The notes beneath the pieces were generated by a model. It was given only the letters and a program-made list of their open reading frames with translations, was not told where the DNA came from and searched no databases. DNA of 9,915 nucleotides from Alphaproteobacteria bacterium (GTDB lineage Bacteria; Pseudomonadota; Alphaproteobacteria; ATCC43930; CGMCC-115725). The stretch spans positions 1-9,915 of the forward strand of contig JAFAHP010000022.1 of NCBI GenBank assembly GCA_019237175.1, written 5' to 3'. Positions 5,082-9,915 of this stretch are shown here, piece by piece (position 1 is the stretch's first letter; each line of letters starts with the position of its first letter). The position numbers and the translations under genes are program-made.

Positions 5082-8000
5082 TCACTCTAGCTCGTCGAGC
5101 AGAGCTTTTGCTTCTTTGAGATCGGGCGTGTCGAAGCCCTCGGTGAACCAGTTGTAGATGGGCGAGAGGAGATCGTGCGCTTTTGCGTGCCGTCCTCGAT
5201 CGCGCCACAGCCGGGCGAGGCTCGTTGCGGCCCGCAATTCCCACATCTTCGCCTCCTGCTCTTCGGCGATGCCGAGAGCTTTGTGATACAGTTCCTCAGC
5301 CGCCTCGGCATCTTCTTGCCGCAGCAACAAGCCGCCTTTGTGCCGATACAGCTCCGCTGCGAACCAGAGCTCTCCTGTCCTTTTAGCGATCTGCAACGCA
5401 TCTTCGAAAAGGGCCAAAGCCTCTCCGAGTTGCCGGGCTATTGCACATGCCCCGGCCAGGAGGGCGATAAAATGGGGCATCGACATTTCGGCTCCGGTGC
5501 CCTGAAAGGCGCTCAAACCGCTGCGCAGGAGCGATATCCCCTCGGTCGCGTCACCGTTCTTGACCTTGGCCCACCCGCGATAAATCGTTCCCTGCGCGCG
5601 CCAGAAGGGGAAACTCCGCTCGGTTGTCACCGCAATCAGCTGGTCCGCCCGCTCGCCTAGGGCTGCGCCATCACCCATGATAGAAAGCAGCCGGGCGGAT
5701 ACCGCCAAGTTCGCGGCCAAAGATGGAAGGTGAGCCAGCCGCTGAGCAGCGGTGACTGCTGCACTGCTAAGTCCCAATGCCTGTTCAGGAAAGCCGAGGC
5801 AGAAAAGGGCATTTCCCAAATATGCCTGTGAGCCCACGTGGGGATAGTTCCCAGCCTGATGAACAAGCGAGCCGTGGGAGATTGGATCGTAGAGCGCAAG
5901 AGCCTCCTCCAGATGCGATCTAGACATGGCAAATTTGCCAACAAACAGCAGGTTTCGACCGCAAGACGCGTGAGCCAGAACGAGCCCGCCGGAGTCGTTG
6001 CGCTCGCGGCTAAGACGTACGAAAGCGTCGTCGAGGCGCAGCGCCAAATCGTATTCGCCGCGGAACATGTGATATCGAGACTGTCCATAGGGGACGTGAA
6101 GGTACCCCGAAGGGGAACGAAGCTGGTCCCATAGCGGTCGTGCACAGGCATACGCCAGCCCCGTTTCCTGTGCGGCGGGACCTTTAATCGCATTCAATAC
6201 CGCGGCTAAGGCACCCCAAAATTCGAGCTCCTGCTGCTGGCGCTCTCGGCTGTCCGGCAACAGCGCCAGCTGGTCCAAGCCCTTTTGAAATTGTGCGGCG
6301 GCCTCCGCCATCGCCGAGCGCGCGGCGGATCTGTGGCCAGCCTGGCCCCAATAGGCAACGGATTTCTCCACAAGCCCGGCCTCGGCATAATGCTGCGCAA
6401 AGATCTCTGGCTGGGTGTCCACCAGTTCGGGGGAATGGGCTTCGAGTGCATCAGCGATCTGAGCGTGCAATTGCTGACGGGTGCTGCGCAGCAGGCTGCC
6501 GTGGGCCGCCTCTTGCACCAGCGCGTGCTTGAAGGTGTAGACCGCCTCCGGCGGCGCGCCGCGCTGGAAGACCAATTCGGAGGCGACGAGGCGGGCGAGC
6601 GAAGCCCCCAGCTCGCTGTCGGGAAGATGTGCGACAGCGCTCAGTAGCGCGTAGGAAAACTCGCGTCCGATGGCCGCGCCGATCTGCGCCACCAACCGCA
6701 CCGACGCCAGGCGGTCGAGCCGCGCCATCAGCGAGTCGTGCAGGGTGGCGGGGATGCCGACCAGCGGCGCGCCGCTCTCCAACACACTCTTGGTCAATTC
6801 CTCGATAAACAACGGCACGCCGTCGGTGCGGTCGACGATCTGATCGACGATCGCATCAGCCAACGCCCTGCCGCCGGCGATCTGCGCTACCAGAGCGCTC
6901 CGATCGCGCCGGTCCAGGCGATTGAGGGTGAGCATCCTCACCTGCGGCTGGCCGGTCCAAACTGGCTCGAACTCAGGCCGGAATGTCACAATCACCAGTA
7001 CCGGCAGGTTGCGGACGCGCTCGATGGTGAGGTCGAGCAGTTCGCGCGAGGTCGGATCGACCCAATGCGCGTCCTCGAAGATCATCAGCACCGGCTGCCG
7101 ACGCGCCAGACCTTCGAGCTGCCGGATCAGCGCTTCCAGTGTCCGCTCTTTCTTGCGCTGCGGGCTGAGGTTCGGCAGCGGGTGCCGCTCCGAAGCCGGC
7201 AATGACAGCAGATCGACGATAAATGCCACATCCTCGTCAGCCGGCGCGCCGCGAGCCAGCAAGGCTTCGAGCTTCGCCAGACTGACTGCGGGCGGATCAT
7301 CAGGCGCGAACCCGGACGCACGCCCAAGCTGGTCGACGAACGGGTAAAGCGCACTGTCCTGGTGATAGGGCGAGCAGAAATAGCGCAGGCGGATGTGGGG
7401 CTCGGCGCGGAGACGTTCTTCCAGCTCTGCGCTGATGCGCGACTTGCCGATGCCGGGCTCGCCCGAGATCAGCACGACCTGGCCGTCTCCCGTCTGGGCG
7501 CGCGCCCAGCGCCGCAACAGCAGGTCGATTTCCTCGTCGCGGCCGACCAGTGGGCTCAGCACCGGTCCGCGCAACGCCTCAAAGCGGCTCTCGACGGCGC
7601 TCGGACGCAATACCTGCCAAGCCGGCGTTGGCGCAGCGATGCCTTTCAACTCGACGGCACCGAGATTGCGGTACTCGAACATGTCGCCGACCAGCCGGCG
7701 CGTGCTCGCAGCGACAACGACGGTATCGGGCTCGGCCAGGGCTTGCAGCCGGGCGGCGAGGTTCGGGGTTTCGCCGACGACATCGTGCTCGACGACCTCA
7801 CCACCGACGACGACCAAACCCGTGGCGATCCCGATCCGCACGTGCAAATTTTCGGCTTGATTCAGCAGCGGCACGCGCTCGACCAGCGCCAGCCCGCATC
7901 GTATCGCGCGCTCGGCGTCGTCCTCGTGCGCCTGCGGATACCCGAAATAGATCAAAACGCCGTCGCCCATATACCGGGCAACAAACCCGTCAAAGCCCTC

Positions 8001-8393
8001 CACCGTCTCGGCGACGCAACGATGATAGGCGCCAATGATCGCGCGCAAATCCTCGGGATCATGCCGCGCCGACAACGGCGTCGAGCCCACCAGGTCGCAG
8101 AACATGACCGTCAATTGCCGGCGCTCGGCGGTCGGAGACGCCAGGCCTCTCGGATCTTCTTTTAGGGCCGGTCCAAGGTTTCGGTCAGCCTCATCGCGTG
8201 ATGGTGCAGGCCCTTCGCGCAGCGCGGCGATCGCGGCGAGCAGTTTGCGGCGGTGACCGATTGAGGTTACTCCGAGGCCAATCAGATCCTCGGCTGTCAG
8301 CTCCGGTAATACCGCGCCGTCGATATCGTTCTCGCGAAACGGGTGTTCGTATTGTTCGAGCCCCAGACGCCTTAGCCAGGCGGCGACGTCCAT
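5082..8393 (-). CDS. SAM domain-class III cyclase-ATPase-TPR signalling protein
   Basis: A 1103-residue multidomain protein. Residues 1-60 are a SAM-type helical domain (VAAWLRRLGLEQYEHPF). Residues about 92-262 are a class III nucleotide cyclase domain: metal-binding Asp100 (FCDLVGST) and Asp144 (YMGDG), and Asp204, Asn211 and Arg215 in the DVVGETPNLAARL segment. The usual purine-selecting Lys four residues before Asp144 is Arg140. Residues about 280-540 are an AAA/NACHT-like ATPase: PLVGRDEEID, Walker A GEPGIGKS (311-318), Walker B VLMIFEDAHW (435-444). Residues about 640-1103 are helical TPR-like repeats ending in the family's conserved WFTEGFDTPDLKEAKALLDE segment (1082-1101). By family this is a putative adenylate cyclase in which the ATPase and repeats act as sensor or scaffold; the trigger is unknown. 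No membrane segment is seen, so cytoplasmic. GAGG lies 5 bases before the ATG. It is probably transcribed alone: the gene upstream is 439 bases away. Whether it makes cAMP is uncertain because of the Arg140 change. Confidence 0.95.
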   Translation of the reverse strand: MDVAAWLRRLGLEQYEHPFRENDIDGAVLPELTAEDLIGLGVTSIGHRRKLLAAIAALREGPAPSRDEADRNLGPALKEDPRGLASPTAERRQLTVMFCDLVGSTPLSARHDPEDLRAIIGAYHRCVAETVEGFDGFVARYMGDGVLIYFGYPQAHEDDAERAIRCGLALVERVPLLNQAENLHVRIGIATGLVVVGGEVVEHDVVGETPNLAARLQALAEPDTVVVAASTRRLVGDMFEYRNLGAVELKGIAAPTPAWQVLRPSAVESRFEALRGPVLSPLVGRDEEIDLLLRRWARAQTGDGQVVLISGEPGIGKSRISAELEERLRAEPHIRLRYFCSPYHQDSALYPFVDQLGRASGFAPDDPPAVSLAKLEALLARGAPADEDVAFIVDLLSLPASERHPLPNLSPQRKKERTLEALIRQLEGLARRQPVLMIFEDAHWVDPTSRELLDLTIERVRNLPVLVIVTFRPEFEPVWTGQPQVRMLTLNRLDRRDRSALVAQIAGGRALADAIVDQIVDRTDGVPLFIEELTKSVLESGAPLVGIPATLHDSLMARLDRLASVRLVAQIGAAIGREFSYALLSAVAHLPDSELGASLARLVASELVFQRGAPPEAVYTFKHALVQEAAHGSLLRSTRQQLHAQIADALEAHSPELVDTQPEIFAQHYAEAGLVEKSVAYWGQAGHRSAARSAMAEAAAQFQKGLDQLALLPDSRERQQQELEFWGALAAVLNAIKGPAAQETGLAYACARPLWDQLRSPSGYLHVPYGQSRYHMFRGEYDLALRLDDAFVRLSRERNDSGGLVLAHASCGRNLLFVGKFAMSRSHLEEALALYDPISHGSLVHQAGNYPHVGSQAYLGNALFCLGFPEQALGLSSAAVTAAQRLAHLPSLAANLAVSARLLSIMGDGAALGERADQLIAVTTERSFPFWRAQGTIYRGWAKVKNGDATEGISLLRSGLSAFQGTGAEMSMPHFIALLAGACAIARQLGEALALFEDALQIAKRTGELWFAAELYRHKGGLLLRQEDAEAAEELYHKALGIAEEQEAKMWELRAATSLARLWRDRGRHAKAHDLLSPIYNWFTEGFDTPDLKEAKALLDELE

Positions 8394-8832
8394 TCCTGCC
8401 TCGCCGGGTTTGCTCTCTCAGCGATAAACCATCTTCGGCAATACCTCGATGCGACGCGAGCAAAAACGTCGGCATCGTTTGGCGTAAAGGGGGATGCCCA
8501 TCGCGCTTGATCGGACAATGGCGATAACGCATTCCGCCTCGGGCTCGGAAGCGCCGGTACGGTCGCGAAGCGCGCCAAGCTCTGGCTGCGGTCCTCCGCC
8601 ACCGATAAAGGTGCGACGTTCGGGGCGAATAGTGTAGCCCTAGAAAGAAACAGCTCGCGGGACGGCACCGGCTGACGCTGATGGTCATTGCGAGCGCAGC
8701 GAAGCAATCTCAGCCAGCAGACGCCGCGTCGAGAGATTGCCGCGCCGCCTAGCGGCGTCTCGCAATGACGATGCGCAAGTTTCATCCTTGGCGGGTCGGC
8801 GTCAGCTGATGGCGAACTCGGTTGAACCACAT
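8394..8832. other. Intergenic region between cyclase and TfdA-like genes
   Basis: It holds the upstream region of the cyclase gene and the downstream region of the TfdA-like gene, both on the minus strand. A 154-codon minus-strand frame spans it, but part of its translation (a segment containing LRLLRCARND) is simply the palindromic repeat at 8684-8769 read as protein, so it is not a gene. No convincing promoter for the cyclase gene was found by eye. Confidence 0.55.
8684..8769. repeat. Palindromic repeat of the GTCATTGCGAG type
   Basis: The left arm, GTCATTGCGAGCGCAGCGAA then GCAATCTC (8684-8711), and the reverse complement of the right arm (8733-8769) share GTCATTGCGAG at the outer end and GCAATCTC at the inner end. 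The right arm has a longer middle that itself folds as CGCCGC-CTA-GCGGCG (8743-8757). Repeats of this wording are, from memory, very common between genes in Bradyrhizobium-like genomes. Lying 64 bases beyond the stop of the TfdA-like gene, it would form a stable hairpin in that mRNA's 3' end. Confidence 0.7.
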
Positions 8833-9738
8833 TCAAGCCGCAGACGACCCGACGAGCTCCTCCTGTTCGAGCGTGTTGGCGTAATCCGATACGGTCGTCC
8901 GATGCAGCACCCGGCGCTGGGTGTCGTCATAAGGGCGGCCGCGGTGCATTGTGCAGCGATTGTCCCACATAACGAGGTCACCGATGGTCCAGCGGTGCTG
9001 GTAAACGAATTGCGGCTGGGTGGCGAAGGCGATCAGCTCCTCGATCAATTTCCGGCCGTCCTCGGCCGGCCAGCCGACAATGTGCGAGGCGTGGGAGGCG
9101 AGATAGAGGCTGGTGCGGCCCGAATAACGGTGGTGGCGGACCAGTGCCTGCTGCACCGGCGGCAACTGCTTGAAGATCTCGTCGTTGAAATCGGCAAAGC
9201 CGATCTGGCTGCGCGAGCGGAAGATGCTATGCTCGACGATGAGCCGTTCGAGCTTGCGCTGTCGCGCCTCAGGCAGCGCATCCCATGCCGCCCGCATGTC
9301 GGCAAATTCGGTCTCGCCGCCGCCTATCGGATTTGGGCTTGGGAGCTCGCGGGCGGAGAGCAGCGAGCATTTCGCGGGGATATGTTTGAACGAGCTGTCG
9401 GTATGCCACAGCTGATTGCCGAGGTTGAATAAATTTCTGCGGTCGTCGCGCGCCAACACTCGGCCTTCGGCGTCGAGGTTTGAAATATCGGCGATGTCGG
9501 GGCGCAGCCGCATCTTCGCGCCGGCATAATTCGGGTTGACCTCGAGCGGTCCAAAGAGGCAGCTGAAGGCGAGTTGCTGCTCGTCGCTCAGCGGCTGTTC
9601 AGGGAAGACGAGCACGCCGCAGCGATGGAAGGCAGCCTCGATCTCGGCAAAGACTTCGGGCGCCACCGGCCGGTTGAGATCGATGCCGCGCACTTTGGCG
9701 CCCAGGGTGGGGTGAAGGGGGGTTATTTCGACAGCCAT
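8833..9738 (-). CDS. TfdA-like Fe(II)/2-oxoglutarate dioxygenase
   Basis: A 301-residue non-heme iron dioxygenase that resembles TfdA, the 2,4-dichlorophenoxyacetate dioxygenase, and the TfdA-alpha proteins of Bradyrhizobium, over its whole length. Conserved blocks are ITPLHPTLGAKVRGIDL (5-21), NQLWHTDSSF (108-117, iron ligands His112 and Asp114), GETEFADMRAAWDALP (141-156), LYLASHASHIVGWPAEDGRK (211-230), and VMWDNRCTMHRGRPYD (256-271, distal His265), followed by Arg276 and Arg280 in RRVLHRTT for 2-oxoglutarate. All residues needed for activity are present. TfdA-type enzymes hydroxylate the ether-side carbon of aryloxyacetates, releasing a phenol and glyoxylate; natural substrates of chromosomal relatives are often unknown. 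Compared with the 287-residue TfdA it has a longer loop before GETEF (LPSPNPIGG, 132-140). The start fits the family N-terminus, with GAGG about 9 bases upstream of the ATG. No chlorocatechol or phenol hydroxylase genes are nearby, so a herbicide role is not implied. Confidence 0.94.
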   Translation of the reverse strand: MAVEITPLHPTLGAKVRGIDLNRPVAPEVFAEIEAAFHRCGVLVFPEQPLSDEQQLAFSCLFGPLEVNPNYAGAKMRLRPDIADISNLDAEGRVLARDDRRNLFNLGNQLWHTDSSFKHIPAKCSLLSARELPSPNPIGGGETEFADMRAAWDALPEARQRKLERLIVEHSIFRSRSQIGFADFNDEIFKQLPPVQQALVRHHRYSGRTSLYLASHASHIVGWPAEDGRKLIEELIAFATQPQFVYQHRWTIGDLVMWDNRCTMHRGRPYDDTQRRVLHRTTVSDYANTLEQEELVGSSAA

Positions 9739-9915
9739 GCTCCGGCCCTCTTTCGCGCTCCGTAATATGACCCGCGACGCTGCAGCAATCCACCTGGATG
9801 CGACCTGCCGCTGCAGTTAAGACGCTTCGCGGGTGGGTTGCCCGAGGCGCGCGGTCACGACAGTGAAACCATCAATCCAAACCTTGTGTCGCACGCAAGG
9901 TACGATGGGTTGCGC
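9739..9915. other. Upstream region of the TfdA-like gene with an inverted repeat
   Basis: This 177-base stretch is the likely promoter region of the TfdA-like gene. A weak candidate -10 (TATTAC on the minus strand, at about 9753-9758) has a TTGCTG about 15 bases upstream, below the usual spacing. A two-part inverted repeat lies at 9869-9908: ACCTTG (9881-9886) pairs with CAAGGT (9896-9901) across a nine-base loop, and CCATC (9869-9873) pairs with GATGG (9904-9908) on the outside. It could be an operator, or the end of an upstream gene's hairpin; the window stops too soon to tell. Confidence 0.4.

Noticed and set aside
6738..8165. Plus-strand open frames of 155-267 codons opposite the cyclase gene
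   Set aside because: They are antisense to a clear multidomain protein with conserved motifs throughout, and their translations are Arg/Ala-rich without family features.
8372..8836. 154-codon minus-strand frame in the gap before the cyclase gene
   Set aside because: Part of it is a translated palindromic repeat, it overlaps the starts and ends of two sound genes, and it has no clear ribosome binding site.
8833..9738. A 2,4-D degradation (tfd) gene cluster
   Set aside because: Only the first-step-like dioxygenase is present; no chlorophenol hydroxylase, chlorocatechol dioxygenase or downstream genes lie in the window.
1..9915. tRNA, rRNA, CRISPR array or insertion sequence
   Set aside because: No T-loop-containing cloverleaf, no regularly spaced short repeats and no transposase motif were seen by eye; the palindromic repeats differ in spacing and sequence.

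Overview
The window looks like an accessory stretch of an alphaproteobacterial chromosome, most likely Rhizobiales and Bradyrhizobium/Rhodopseudomonas-like. The basis is high GC with GC-rich third positions, PimC/PimD-type paired acyl-CoA dehydrogenases, a large SAM-cyclase-ATPase-TPR protein of a kind that is abundant in that group, and GC-rich palindromic intergenic repeats (one containing a GTCATTGCGAG...GCAATCTC pair) that resemble repeats common there. Taxonomy is inferred from remembered family resemblance, not from a search.

Layout. Positions 1-471 hold no convincing protein gene, but a two-hairpin structure ending in a T tract (181-242) looks like an intrinsic terminator on the + strand, possibly the end of a small RNA or of a transcript entering from the left. 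On the minus strand, 2813 to 472 is a two-gene operon: a large and then a small acyl-CoA dehydrogenase subunit joined by a TAATG stop/start overlap, behind a good sigma-70-like promoter (2858-2885). A 430-base divergent intergenic region follows. On the plus strand, a 149-residue coiled-coil plus winged-helix-like protein (3244-3693) is followed 35 bases later by a TauD/TfdA-family Fe(II)/2-oxoglutarate dioxygenase (3729-4613). About 470 bases filled with degenerate palindromic repeats separate this from a minus-strand giant gene (5082-8393): SAM domain, class III cyclase domain, AAA/NACHT-like ATPase and a TPR-like C-terminal half. A second minus-strand dioxygenase (8833-9738), strikingly TfdA-like, lies upstream of it, with another palindromic repeat in the gap.

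How the genes may work together. The acyl-CoA dehydrogenase pair carries complementary halves of the FAD-binding signature, so the two polypeptides should form one heteromeric enzyme acting in beta-oxidation of an unknown (perhaps dicarboxylic, aromatic-derived or sterol-like) CoA thioester. The two dioxygenases have complete iron and 2-oxoglutarate binding sets and would attack unidentified small acids, sulfonates or ether-linked substrates. The cyclase-ATPase-TPR protein is a likely signal-transduction protein, and the small wHTH-like protein could be a local DNA-binding regulator. No single pathway is proven by the arrangement. The most notable molecular details are the split FAD site with no glutamate at the usual catalytic position in either subunit, and an Arg in place of the usual purine-selecting Lys in the cyclase domain.
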